Shown: positions 8,831 through 19,852 of the stretch, one piece after another
Layout of the letters: each line of letters opens with the position of its first letter
Position numbering within the stretch: the stretch's first letter is position 1
DNA from: Poronia punctata
Taxonomy: Eukaryota; Ascomycota; Sordariomycetes; Xylariales; Xylariaceae
Reading direction: 5' to 3'
Length of the DNA: 35,394 nt
Assembly (NCBI GenBank): GCA_022579005.1
Contig: MU401772.1
Location: forward strand, 1 to 35,394
Program-made: the position numbers and the translations under genes
Notes under the pieces: generated by a model
The model's database searches: none
Seen by the model: only the letters and a program-made list of their open reading frames with translations
Told to the model about the DNA's origin: nothing

Positions 8831-11800
8831 CTAAAAACCACGCCGAATTTCTGCCAAATCAGGAATATAAGCTGTCTCTGTGAAAGGGGCCCAGAACGTC
8901 GGCGCGATCGCTGCACGGACAGCCAACCTCGCCAGGGACTCCCAAGACTGAAAGTCTGCCATGAAATCTGGAGGGAAAACACCGTAGCCACACGTACACA
9001 GGGAGCCCTCGGTACCCTCGGCCGGTAGAGGGATCGTCGCCCCAGGCCTCTTATACTCGCACGTTTCTCTATGGGACCACGTGCGACATCTCTCCACGAA
9101 CGCTGGCAGGGCATGTCTCCAGAGCGAAATCTCTGCATCGCTTGCTTCGATAAAGGCACCGGTAGTAATTGTGAGCATCTGAAGAAGCTTGCACAGACCG
9201 GGCATCAACTTTTTCGTCGTCGCACTCATATGGATGACCGCGCAATCGAGCACGACGGTACGATTGGCTCGGTCCATGCGGAGGCTATCTCCCAGAATGT
9301 AAACGTCTATGGTGCCTGTGATGCAGGTTACACGGCACTTTTCACCGAACTGGCCGAGGATAGTACAGAGCGACCTTTTGAAGTCCGAACGGAGTTGCTC
9401 GCCGAATGATTGAGGCCTGTGAGAGAGCAACCGCTCCCTGGCGGATAACATCGTCGATAGGTGGAGTTCTAGCCATGGAAGCCTGGATTTCTGGTCCTTG
9501 TCGATTACAGGGCATGCTTCTATGGTAATGTATGGCACGGTCCAATTTCTGGGCTCGCCCTGTTGAAAGTGGATGGGATACATGTATTGCGGATAGTCCA
9601 TCCACCCATGAGCTCCGGCCACAGTGGCAACGACTTCGATCCAAGCGGACTTGCGGGATACTCGTACCCTCTGAGAAGACTCTAGTACGAAGACTGGGAA
9701 CGAAAGAGTTAGGGACTCCGTTTGACCTATCTTAATGGCAACTTGACACGGAGATAGAGTCGACCGCTGCACCAAGCACCCATTTATAAGCGCGACCTTC
9801 ATATCGTCAGTTGTTATGTCTAGGCGGCCGGTGAACCTGCAGATGCGACCAGTTTCATGCTCGACTAAGGCCACCATGGAAGATCTTGCCCCTGTCGCGG
9901 TAGACGTTTCTGACTGTGAAGGAGTAAGACCAGGAGCAATTGAATATTGCGTCTGGTTTGGACCATACCGCGTGATGTAGACGAATGCGGAGTTGTCGGC
10001 ATTCGTTTCAAACAAGGTTAAGGATGGGCCTAACATCGAGCGGAATAGTTGTGCGCTGTGTATGGTCTCGTGCATCCCAAACCATACTTTGGTTTTCCTA
10101 GGGTCTTGGCGGAAGACACGGGCCGGCGCATAGAATATCGCAGAAAGGTCGGAAGTTCCATACCATCCTGCTTCATCTTCCGCCACGGAAACCTGGAATG
10201 AATCATCGTAAGGTGTACCACTAGTAGATATCTTCCCAAATACCAATTGGCAAGCGGGAAATACGTTTTGCCGGCCCCACCCCCTTGCTAAATCAGTGTA
10301 TTCAACAACGCAATGGACAAATGGTGTAAAACTTTCCCTGCGGCATATGTCAACGACGCCTTCCAGCCTGGTGCGCGGGATTCTAAGCGTGACGCAAATA
10401 ACTTGGGGTGTACTCTTCCAGGTCCATATGCTTGCCATCTTTCCAGATGAAGATGGGACCGGAAAATCGAGGCTGGAAACTGTGTTGATCTCGTTAGGGC
10501 CACCCGGGTTTCGGGGTGTTTGTGCGGGAACCCGGGGAAGGAGGTTCATAATGTAAAGGCCTGCTAAGAAGCCCCTGTCGTACTTTCCAGTACCACCGGA
10601 CCTTTCCCGCTCTTTTACGATGAGTTTCAGGAGACTTTTCATAGCCGCTTCCCAGTCACAACTCACTCGGGTCTGAACGAGGCGCATAAATGACGCGAAA
10701 CTGGCACGATGGTACCACACAAACGCAGCTTTTAAACAACGGCCAAGGTTGAAGCTGGAAATGACATCACCATAGTCCTCGTCGCGGAACATGTGGGTAT
10801 AAACCTTGTGTAGGGCCTTAGCAAGACCGTCCGAGTCGAATGAAATCGCTGTCGGTGCTGGATGTGGATCACTGGATTGATTCATAGCCAGTGGTCGCTT
10901 CCAGCATATCCTAAGGGATCCGTGCGAGCTGTCCTCGGTGGCCCCGCGAATGCCAGCTGCGAGCATTTCAAATAGGTCACGGTCAACAAGGGACGTAGAC
11001 GTCGTATTCGTCCAATACTCGACCGGAAATAAACCAAGCAAACTGGACAAAGTTGGGACATCGCCACAAAGTAGGTTGTCAAGAACTGTCGAGCCATCTT
11101 CGTTATTTATGGATAAGACCTCTGTATAGAGGGAGGAAGATATGTGGTTGCGCAACAACGGCGAGGTCGCGGTCAAGAGCACAAGAGGGCCCATATGATC
11201 ACACAGATTAGAAGTGTCAATCACATCAAAATTCAAAGGAGCGTTGGTCTCCGTATAGTCCGGGCCATCCAGTACCAGGGGTCGCGAACTGTATTGTCTC
11301 CGGTACCAATAAGCGGTATTCGCCCCTGTTAGATGTTTATGCTGGATAGTGTGGGCTAGCGATACGGCATCTGCGGTAGAGAAGCGCATCTTGATGCTGG
11401 CCCTGTGGTTTCCATATGAAGCCAACCAGTCGCCAAACTCCATGCGAGCCAGTGCTACGATTTTCTGGAACTGGGAGAGAGGATTTAGTCGCATGGATAT
11501 AGGGCCGTCGCGAGGAAGAGGCGCGTAGGCCAAGGCAAGATGGTATCCGGCAAGAGGGTCGCTATTATAGTGGATAGCGGCACCGACATCCATAGTGAGG
11601 ATGGTGGGATTGGGGTGTTTTGAATGTTTCGTCAACTCTGTGTCTAATTCCGTAGTTCCATGGTTCCAGTAGTGTTCGTGAAGGGTTATCATATCCTTTA
11701 ATGATCCTAGGTGGGCCGGCACGACGGAGCGAAGTCTTACGATAGAGCTCGTTTTGGCGCGACGTTCCTTTGCCTCCCGAAGGACCGACTCAAAGCGATC

Positions 11801-12420
11801 TTTGAAGAGCGCATGCTCAGCAGGAGACCTGTCCCTACAATAGAACTCCCACACCCCCCTTACATCGGCAAGTGAGGCGGAGTCGCAGAAAGCAAGCAAA
11901 GAACCATACCGACTCTGTTGCCACGCATCCATAGTCACGGATGTCTTGTACAAGATTTGGGCCTGGGAGCGAAGAAGGCCAAGTGCCTTCTTGTCGATGT
12001 ACATGTGGTAATAGATACTCCACACCGAATCGTCGTGTCGAACGTGCTTCTGATCGATGACGAATGACAGGAGTAGCACATTGCGAGCTTGAAGCGCAGG
12101 AATCAATATCATGCATCCGTAACCTTTTGGGCTTTTCGGTAGGATCCTCACCTATGACGGCCTTTTGATTGTCACAGCACGTTACATCCAACTTCCGATT
12201 TGCTATGGGTTCAGAATTAGCCCTGAACACTGATATACTATACCGTATAGAACCTACCGTCAATGTGCCTAGTAAACAAGACATTTCTTAGGTCGCCACA
12301 CCCCAGGAGCAGGATGTCTGCGGGGACATTGGGCGGTAGGGCTTCAGTGAGGCAGACTGCCGGCGTGTTCCCCATGGGGTAGAAGAAAGAGACGGCATTG
12401 ATATAGCTCGGTGTCAACAT
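8831..12420 (-). CDS. Large DUF4470 (DNAAF3 N-domain type) protein with C-terminal Cys motif
   Basis: Three exons: 12420-12258, 12202-12152 and 12087-8831. The introns are 55 bp (GTAGGT...CTAAT...CATAG) and 64 bp (GTGAGG...TCAAG). The product is 1156 residues. The N-terminus carries FYPMGNTPAVCLTEALPP then DILLLGCGDLRNVLFT. After splicing comes KLDVTCCDNQKAVIARNVLLL, the DUF4470 hallmark, which also resembles the glycine loop and acidic strand end of Rossmann-fold methyltransferases. The remainder is a long globular region of ~950 residues without identified domains. The last 80 residues (SHRETCEY..., C1081; CTCGYG, C1102/C1104; FPPDFM) form the Cys-containing tail seen in fungal proteins often labelled MYND-type. 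Function unknown. The frame is open upstream to 12648, so a longer N-terminus is possible, but the family start fits 12420. Confidence 0.85.
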
Positions 12421-13568
12421 CTCGACAATCTTCGCAGAAGGAAGAAGGTTGACCGGTGAGAATAACAACGTCGGAGGGCGCTGACGGAGTGGTAGTAGAC
12501 AGGTAAACAAAAGTAAACAGGATAACTTATGCCTCTCAAAGGAAACATGGATCAACCAGTATTCTATATTCTCAGTGCCATCAAGAGAGGGAGTGATAGC
12601 CCTTAAATACAGTAGGAATCGACGATGGCCATGCCCAAAAAATGCCATTCGGCAGTCTGTTTGGCCGTTCCGCAGCAGCCTTCATCAACCAAACGCAATG
12701 CCGTCTCCCAAGGGGAGTTGGCATGGTTGATAGACATCACGTCCGCGTAATATATGGTATGGTAAAGACGCTTTCGTGAGGACCATAACTCTAACTATAT
12801 CTGCGGCTTCATTCGTTGGATTGACATCAATTCCGCTACCATGATTATGGCAGCCAACTCGCTGAACCGTACGGAGTTTAGCCGGTGTGATGCTAAACCA
12901 GTTGGCTGAAGGCGGAGCCAATGTCCTAGGTACCATCAAACAACTTCCGTTTGGCGTATTCACTTCGACCCGATGTACACAAATGTAGGGTGCCGGCACG
13001 AGAATGAGGTTGCGGGTTGATAGTCATAATAGTAAGAGTCCGTTTGTCATCCGAGTTTTCACCGCTGCCTACCTCGTATTCTACCCCTCGTCGCAAAGAA
13101 ACGACAGCCTAATATATTATATAACCCCTCGCAAGCCACAGGTCTCTCCGTTGATAGCAGATGGCGCCCACTTAAATGTGTGACTGCCCTGGCCCTTTCC
13201 AGGTTCAAGTTACTAGGGTAGGACCTTCTCTCACTTAATCACGGAAGCCCATTTGATTCCCTCTAAATACCGGCAGGTGAAACCGGGCATCTAACTCACT
13301 TATCATGCGTTTGATCAAAAGAATGTCACCTTCCTTCCTCACCTAGGTTAGGTACCTACGTTCATAGACTACAGGTGGGCACCATATGAAACAATCCGCG
13401 ATAGTGTCAAGGCAGGGACAAACAAGAGCATAAAAATATAATCCTTCATATATCTCGTATCACAGTTATTGAATTTGCCAATGTAGGATGCCAAAAGAGT
13501 AGGTAGGTAGCTGAATTACGAATACCACCGTACCCCTTACATGCTTCATCCATCCTGCCTAAGTACTC
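12421..13568. other. Intergenic between DUF4470 and DAP1 genes
   Basis: About 1.15 kb, presumed DUF4470 promoter and DAP1 3' flank. A 104-codon open frame on the minus strand (12685-12999) is the only sizeable ORF; I do not recognise it and do not call it a gene. A palindromic TTAGGTACCTACG-type motif lies near 13348-13360. Confidence 0.55.
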
Positions 13569-14157
13569 TCATTTCTCCCCCTGAGCAACGAGCTTACCAA
13601 CGACGAGGTACTTGGAAAGGAACCTCTCCTCCCAGCCCTGTAGACTCTCCATCTCCTCATCTCCAAGCCCTTCCAGCGTATCAAGCGGACCATCGAGATC
13701 CTTGGTCAACATCTCCTCGTCGAAACTATGGCAGGCGAGACCGCGGCTGGCATCGCGACCAGCAAAGTTCTCGTAGGGACCGCCGGGTCCGTAGAAGTTC
13801 CTCCCGCTGGAGACGTCGAAGACGCGGCCGCGGACGCCCATGTACACGGGCATGCTGTTAGTGCCATTGTAGGGTAGCAGAGTGCGCGGGGTGAATGTGC
13901 GGAAGACGACGGCGGGTGACTCGCGCGGGAGTGTCGCGGGTGGCGAGGGCTTGTATAGGAGGTAGGTGGTGTATAGGGTGATGGCGAGGAGGATGAAGTT
14001 TAGAGGCGTGGCGAATCCGGTACTACATATGTCGGGTTAGTGATGATGATGATGTCTTCGGGATGGTCAGGTTTGGAGGCTCTGAGGTCATTACTCACTA
14101 GAGGTCGGACGCGTCCTTTGCGGCCTCTTGGGCCATGCGCTCTTGAACGTAATCCAT
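13569..14157 (-). CDS. dap1: DAP1/MAPR haem-binding protein (cytochrome b5-like, PGRMC1 homologue)
   Basis: Two exons, 14157-14099 and 14022-13569, with a 76-bp intron (GTGAGT, branch CACTAACCC, acceptor ATGTAG) that contains an ATG/CAT trinucleotide run. The product is 170 residues. One N-terminal membrane helix lies around 24-42 (PLNFILLAITLYTTYLLY), placing the protein in the ER membrane. A cytochrome-b5-like domain follows, from about 62 to 168. The MAPR signature reads GRVFDVSSGRNFYGPGGPY then ENFAGRDASRGLA. Tyr97 and Tyr103 correspond to the PGRMC1 tyrosines, the second being the axial haem ligand. Family role: haem-dependent support of CYP51 and other P450s in sterol synthesis and azole/damage tolerance. 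Length matches fungal Dap1 proteins. Confidence 0.93.
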
Positions 14158-14497
14158 ACTAGAACTTTGATAGACAAGAAGCCCTTTCTCGATCCTGAGA
14201 ATTGGATGTAGGTTTTGCTTCGGGAAGACTTCTGATATATGGCAGGTTCGGGAACTACCCAAAGTAGCGTTTTCGGATTGTCGGTCGGATGATGTGGGGT
14301 TCTGCTTACTTACCCTGTAGAAGGGAGGGATGGTGTGAGATAATCATGAACCGCCCCCAACTGTTTTGAGCAAATGGGCACAATGTCCCCTTTATAACAA
14401 GATTTGTCTTGTCACCGTCACTTAAACGAAGCACATTTGATTTCTACACCGCTATATCTAGTTATGACAATCGTATCTTTAATACTAAGAATGTAGA
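14158..14497. other. Intergenic: DAP1 upstream region
   Basis: 340 bp of non-coding sequence between DAP1 and the hydrolase remnant; no distinct motif found. Confidence 0.5.
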
Positions 14498-15300
14498 TTA
14501 AGCCGCCATCTCCCACCCTACGCGGTAGCGAATAGACTCGACGATGTCATCAATCTCTTCAGGGATTTTATACCAATGACCCAAACCAGGATACAACTTC
14601 CAATCAACGTTATACGCAGCAGCACGCATAGTCCTCGCGGTTTCTTGCCCCAGTTTATACGGTTTCTTCTCATCTGCATCTCCATGACCCAAGAAAATCG
14701 GAGTCGAGGACGCTGTTCCGTAGTGGACGCCATGAGGAGTGTCGATACAGAGCATATCTCTTTCAAAGTTAAAAGCTACAAGTGCCGGGTCTTCAGGCTG
14801 GTCGTCTTCATCCGATGGTCCAAATGGATTATCCTCGTCATCCGATATGACCTCGTCCCTATTTATTGCATTTTCAATTTCCTGTTGAAAAGGAAGATAC
14901 GCACACATCCCAAAGTAACCACCGGGTGAGTACTCGAGGCTTAGGAGAACACAGAGGGACATAGCGCTGCCCTGACTAGTTCCGCCCAAAATGATATTCA
15001 TCGGAGACACTCCTTTGAGTTCTATTTCCTGACGAAGAAGCTCTCGGATCTCGACTGCCGACTCTGCTAACCCTTGCAGCTGCGTCTGGTTGCGGTACGA
15101 GGGATCTTGTAGGCGGGCGATGTCGAACCATCGTGTAAGCTTCTTTCTGCCAAAAGCGCTGGAACGCCGGCGCTTGGCAGTCGGGAAGATGAAGGCCCGC
15201 AATGACTGACTAGGCTTGGAGCACGTCCGCATTCAGGGATGACTCTTCATAGCTAAGTGGACTGAGCATTGATACAAACTGTCGGGTCGCTCATGCCTTT
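14498..15300 (-). pseudogene. Acyl-protein thioesterase / carboxylesterase-like hydrolase with decayed 5' end
   Basis: An intact frame of 244 codons (14498-15232) carries most of an alpha/beta hydrolase of the phospholipase/carboxylesterase (APT1) type. Features are RAFIFPTAKRR with RWFDIARLQDPS, nucleophile Ser86 in GGTSQGSAM, an acidic insert around 130-150, Asp187 in LGHGDADEKK, and His219 in GLGHW. The family's N-terminal strand with the HGRGD oxyanion motif is missing. Upstream, minus-strand codons 15290-15213 read RQFVSML...SYEESSLNADVLQ, which fits the missing segment. It sits in another frame, ends at a TAG (15212-15210), and is preceded by a TGA (15293-15291). No intron of plausible length links the two frames. 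Best read as a truncated or frameshifted gene. A short functional form starting at 15232 cannot be excluded. Confidence 0.68.
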
Positions 15301-15423
15301 ATGATCACTTATCCTCGGAGGCGCAGCTCAGTAGCACGCGGACCAACCCGTAGAGGAATACTTCAGGAGACATATATCACCCAACACGTCGGCAAAGAAA
15401 TCATCCGTGTCTTGACCTGGTAG

Positions 15424-15572
15424 AGAATTCATGAAAACCGGGCAGTCTATGTCAATATCGGCGGCGGCATTGGTCACCGATGCTCCGAGTCCGAGGAGAA
15501 GTATCCCGACGTGCCGGGGGGGCAGTGGTTCTGCAAGACTTAGCTCACAGCATGACTCCCGGCCACTTCTGA
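15424..15572 (+). pseudogene. Relic of a fungal O-methyltransferase (SAM-binding motif I region)
   Basis: Plus-strand codons from 15445 read VYVNIGGGIGH then EKYPDVPGG, the glycine-rich SAM-binding motif of Methyltransf_2-type fungal O-methyltransferases (typically VDVGGGIGH...K(F/Y)PDLPG). At the G7 run (15516-15522) the frame shifts by one base. It continues as AVVLQDLAHSM (15522-15554), matching the family's next motif VVLQDLP. Stop codons flank both pieces (TAG at 15421-15423, TGA at 15570-15572). No initiation codon, substrate-binding domain or catalytic His region was found on either side. A degraded fragment, antisense to and touching the decayed hydrolase. Confidence 0.7.
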
Positions 15573-16299
15573 GGCTGTGATTGACTTTAGGCTCCTAGAG
15601 AAAATGTCTACCTTTGATTCTAATAACGTGGAGATAGTCTGAGTCCGAAAATGTTGTACTGACTCCTGAGTACATTGCATGAAAAGTCGCAAAGCTGGTG
15701 CCTGGAACCCTTAAAACTTGAACAGGCGCGCTAATGCATGCAGCTTTAAATTGGCTACAGGATTGACATGTACTGACATTGTTCTTACATGCAGGTTGTG
15801 AAAGGCTTCATGCGCTCAAGACGATCCCAGGCTTACATATTTTGTATATATTACTTTTCCTACCTAACGTTGGTAAGGATTTTGGAATTAATATCAAAAT
15901 ATGAGTTCTTTTCCTTTGGCAACCCAATGTGTATGTGATCGATGGCAAGTACTCACCGTAGGTACACGATCCATATCGACAGGTGGGTACCTGCCCTACG
16001 TAGTGCAATTAATGAGATTTGAAACGGAAACGAAAGGGTTCACCGTTCACATCTCATATCTTCAAGGAAGCAGGTTTCCTGGTTACCTAAGGACAAACTA
16101 TATTCGTAGTCACCTTTACATATCTCATTCATCCGATCGGCCATTTTGTAACGCGACTACCTACTTTGCCTGGAATTTCGCCAGTGACATATCGCCTACC
16201 AGCCGCGGTGGCTGGCACTACCTAAGTTGACCCGCAATACAAAGCCATGCTTTAAATGCGGTGAACGGCGCAAAACCCTCTCTACAGAGCTCCGTCACC
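15573..16299. other. Intergenic: mannosyltransferase upstream region
   Basis: About 0.73 kb, no coding signal. Contains a GGTGGGTACCTGCCCTACGTAG near-palindromic stretch around 15980-16002. Presumed promoter of the GT15 gene. Confidence 0.55.
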
Positions 16300-17698
16300 A
16301 TGATCAGACGGTTCAGCCGTCTGGCGCGACGGCTGTCTCTGCCTCTCCTTTTGGCGATCGCATCGCCTTTCATTCTCGAAGCATTGATACATGTCTGGGG
16401 ATATGGCGTCCCACGACCATCTGCTGATCTCGACGCGCCATTCTACGCCACTTGCCAGGAACCTGCCGTGTCAGCAGAGCGCGAGAATGCCGTCTTCGTG
16501 ATGCTGGCGCGGAACAAGGAGCGGCATAAGGCAAAGCAGACGATCGAGTCGATCGAGCGACAGTTCAACCAATGGTTCAATTACCCTATCATGTTCCTCA
16601 ATGACGAGCCCTGGGATGAGAAGTTCATTACCGAATTGAACGAAACTGCCGGTGGTAAGGGCATATTCGAGGTTGTGCCTAAGAGCCAGTGGACCTTTCC
16701 CGACTGGATTGACCAGGAATCGGCCAAGGAAAGCATAAAGCTGCAGGGCAAAGGCGGTGCTCCACATGCTGGGCAGGAAGGCTACCATCATATGTGTCGG
16801 TTCTATTCAGGGTGAGTCTGGGGCGAACTGAAGAAGAAGAAGGGAAAAAGAATCGCACCGGATGACATGGGTTGACGTATGAAATCTACCACTGCCAGAA
16901 AGTTCTACCAGCTCGACATTCTGCAAAAATACAAATGGTACTGGCGATTGGAGCCAGACGTAGACTACACCTGCGCCATTACATACGACCCCTTTGTCGA
17001 AATGGCCAAGCGTGGAAAGGTATACGGCTATACGGTGGCGCTGTGGGAAGTGGGGAAATCCTGTCCAGGGCTCTTCCAAGCTACTTCGCACTGGAAGGAA
17101 TCGACGGGTGTGTCTACGACTAGCCTTTGGCGGGCTATGATCGAGCCTTCGTATATGCCGTTTCCTTTTCGTCGCCTGCTAAGCTGGATCCCGCATCGCG
17201 ATGCCTACGGCGACGCGTGGAGTTTATGCCATTACTGGAGCAATTTCGAGATAGCCGACATGGACTTCTTCCGCTCCAAGGCGTACCAGGACTATTTCGA
17301 GCATCTGGATAAGCAGGGAGGGTTCTATTATGAGAGGGTATGTGCGCGCGATTCCCCTTCCCAGATGTTGCTCGTGCTAACAGTATATCATCTATAAGTG
17401 GGGCGATGCAGCTGTGCACTCTCTAGCTATCGCCATGTTAGCGGATCCTCAAAAGGTGCACCACTTTTCAGATATCGGATACAGACATGCGAAGTTATTT
17501 GAATGTCCCGGCAACGCGCCCGGCGGTCAGCTTTCTAGCTCATCTCTCCTAGCCGGAAACAAGCCTTGGACGGCCGAAGTCCCGGGTGGGATCGGGTGTA
17601 GATGCGAGTGCGACGGTACGGAACGACGCAATTATGGCTCGTATTGCCTCGACAGGCTCAAGCAGCCCACCACTGCTAAAAAGGGATGGTTCTCTTGA
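16300..17698 (+). CDS. Alpha-1,2-mannosyltransferase, KTR/KRE2 family (GT15)
   Basis: Three exons: 16300-16811, 16899-17337 and 17399-17698. The introns are 87 bp (GTGAGT...GCCAG) and 61 bp (GTATGT...GCTAACAG...ATAAG). The product is 416 residues. Start ATG at 16300 has context GTCACC. It begins with a basic tail and one signal-anchor helix at about 12-30, giving a type II Golgi membrane protein. The GT15 catalytic core follows: NAVFVMLARN; HMCRFYSGKFY across intron 1; YWRLEPDVDY (E189-Y194, nucleotide/Mn site); and WSNFEI, with E288 equivalent to the Kre2 nucleophile-position Glu. It ends with YYERWGDAAVHSLA across intron 2. Family role: transfers mannose from GDP-mannose onto N- and O-linked glycans. 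Length fits KTR proteins. Which KTR paralogue cannot be decided here. Confidence 0.94.
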
Positions 17699-18551
17699 GT
17701 GAAAACTGTCGGACAGTGACGAATGGGCCTTTCCAAGAAGATCCCGATGCGTGTACCGGACCACTCCTTGATCGCTTCCTTACTCGACAAATGCATTTTT
17801 CGAGGGTCGCGACAACTAGAGAATGTCAGGTATATCCAGGCTGACGCCATGACCCTGGAGGCCGGCATTGGGGGGTACCTTGGTTGGATACACCTGACCT
17901 AAGTAACTTGCTGACACCGGCATCTCTCCTCGGCCCATGATGCTGCTGGGTTTTTAGAGACTTGCGGCCGCGCTGCGTAGCGACTTCACGAAGCCTCAGG
18001 CTTATGCCATGATACTATTGAAGAGGAGTTGGGAACGTTATCAAGCTATGGCTCGGTATCGAATTTATGGGTTAATCCTGAATGACGAGCAAGTGACAAA
18101 GTCTCGTCAAGTAAGGTTGATGCAGCCCATTACGGTTTATGGGGTCATCCTTGCCAACATTTCAGAGCACGTCTCCAATAGCTACCTACTAATGCAAGCT
18201 TGGTAGAGTTATTCGCAGGAATATGTATGCTAGATATACACTGAAGAGTACGGGATATCGGCCATAAACGATGTGGGAATAACATGAAAAGGATTATCAT
18301 ATCAATTATCTTCCCAATAGGTAGTCGAGTCTATACAAAACGCCCCAGTAAATGCATTCATAAACGCCGAGCCAGCCTTTTCACTCTTCCCTAAATCTTG
18401 GAACAGCCTTCCCCTTATTACACCCGTCATCTCATGACACATTATAGATACAGAGAACTCAATATTATCCTTCAGAACCAGGGGGGTATTTGAACACGCA
18501 ATCAAGTACATAGCGGGGCCCGGGCGGAATCGTATAGGTAGTCGTCTTCTC
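17699..18551. other. Intergenic between convergent GT15 and ERD1 genes
   Basis: About 0.85 kb containing the two 3' ends. Open frames at 18009-18206 (plus) and 18302-18586 (minus) show no family resemblance and probably lie in 3' UTR. Confidence 0.55.
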
Positions 18552-19852
18552 CTAATCCTCATCCTGGTACTTCCCCTGGAAATCACCCAGCAGGATATCG
18601 TCGACGCCGAAGCCGACGGCGGGCGTATTATTCCGGATCCACTCCGTTTCTACACGGAAGAATATCCATACCCATCTACGCACGACCTCGAGCAACTCGA
18701 CGACGAAGATGGAACTTTCAAAGTCTGCGACGCGATCCAGATGCGGACTGAGCTTCAGACTCCACGTACATCGCAGGACCAAGTCGAGAGCAATGACACC
18801 GTAATACAGACGCGGGGGGCCCAGACGTAGCGTCCGGCGTAATCCGTAGGGATGCTCGCGATCGTTCCGGGCGCGCGAGAATAACGTCAGGTCCCAGTCC
18901 TTGGCCACGTCCCAGTAGAAACTGTAGAGGCTATTGACGAGACAGGCCGTCACCCAGAGACGATAGACGGCCGTGGACCCGGGCGCCCAGTTGCGCTGTA
19001 GCGCGCTCAGGATGACCACGGGAAATGCGGTGGAGTATTTGAGCGCGTTGGCTAAGTGTTGGCCGCCCCAGCCGGCAGACCCGCCGATCGGACCCCTGCG
19101 CACGCGACCGTATTCGATCAGACATTGGCGCAGTCGGATGAGGGACGGAAGCGCTAGTATCATCGGTACGAAGAATGTGCCGCCGCATCCACGATCCGGA
19201 TGTGCGGTTGCTGAGCCGCCTGGACGGAGGAACATGCACAATGCCACGTAGAGATCGCCCAGCACCTTGGCGTAGCTCGTCAACACGTCGGCTAGCAGGA
19301 TGTCTCCGAATTTCCCGTCTTTGCTTTCCGCGATCCCCCCGAGTGTTATCCGTCGAAGGGTCGAGCGAAGTCGGACTCGTCCGGCATGCGGTAGTCCCGC
19401 GGTGCGAGGGAGGGGAACGGCCATGATGGCGAGTAACACGACGAGGTAGGTGAGCGGTAGCCAATCCCATGCCAGCACGAGATGTGGGTTCCGTCGAGTG
19501 AAGAGCCAGAAGACGACGAGCGAGAAGCCGAATACGGAGGACAGGACGCTGGCTAGACGGTAGACGGAGCGATGGTGTGGTGGGTGGTGTGGTGAGGGCC
19601 GGCCGGGGTACCGGATGAGGGCGGGCACGTCGATTTTCAGCAGATACAAGTAATGCAAATTGAGGCCCCATCCCCAAACAGCTGGATAAAACGTCCACGC
19701 ATCAGTATAGCTATTTCGTTTCCCCCCCACCTTTGCGCGCGAATGGAAAGGTACGACTTACCCAAGACAACGATGAATGCCACGCGATATGGAAGCGGGA
19801 ATGTCAGGCTGAACGAGTCGAGCTCGGACTCAACGGCCGGGTCACCATCCAT
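18552..19852 (-). CDS. erd1: EXS-domain membrane protein, ERD1-like
   Basis: Two exons, 19852-19762 and 19681-18552, joined over an 80-bp intron (GTAAGT, branch TACTGAT, acceptor ATCCAG). The product is 406 residues. The N-terminus MDGDPAVESELDSFSLTFPLPYR leads into helices starting FIVVLAVWGWGLNLHYLYLL. Several hydrophobic segments follow (about 65-80, 90-110, 170-200 and later). The EXS signature is present: NALKYSTAFPVV, then SFYWDVAKDWDLTLF, and a C-terminal block RRWVWIFFRVETEWIRNN. Family role: Golgi membrane protein that returns phosphate from the lumen (a by-product of glycosylation) and is needed to retain glycosyltransferases and ER luminal proteins. It lacks the long SPX domain of the plasma-membrane relatives SYG1/XPR1, supporting ERD1. 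Faces PEX10 across a 677-bp divergent spacer. Confidence 0.92.

Noticed and set aside
8764..9159. 131-codon minus-strand frame overlapping the DUF4470 3' end
   Set aside because: Alternative-frame shadow of the DUF4470 gene and its 3' flank.
12421..12648. In-frame upstream extension of the DUF4470 gene
   Set aside because: Open by chance. Family resemblance starts just after ATG 12420 and the extension is low in conserved features, so it is more likely 5' UTR.
12685..12999. 104-codon minus-strand frame
   Set aside because: No family recognised and no splice partner found; could be a lineage-specific gene, but unsupported from sequence alone.
15481..15620. Minus-strand open frame reading LPPRHVGILLLGLGASV
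   Set aside because: Antisense of the methyltransferase relic; the plus-strand reading matches a known motif order, this does not.
18302..18586. 94-codon minus-strand frame after ERD1
   Set aside because: Overlaps the ERD1 C-terminus in another frame and resembles nothing; likely 3' UTR.
18931..19698. 255-codon alternative frame within ERD1
   Set aside because: Arg/Ser/Pro-rich translation typical of an off-frame reading of GC-rich coding DNA; the EXS frame is the real one.
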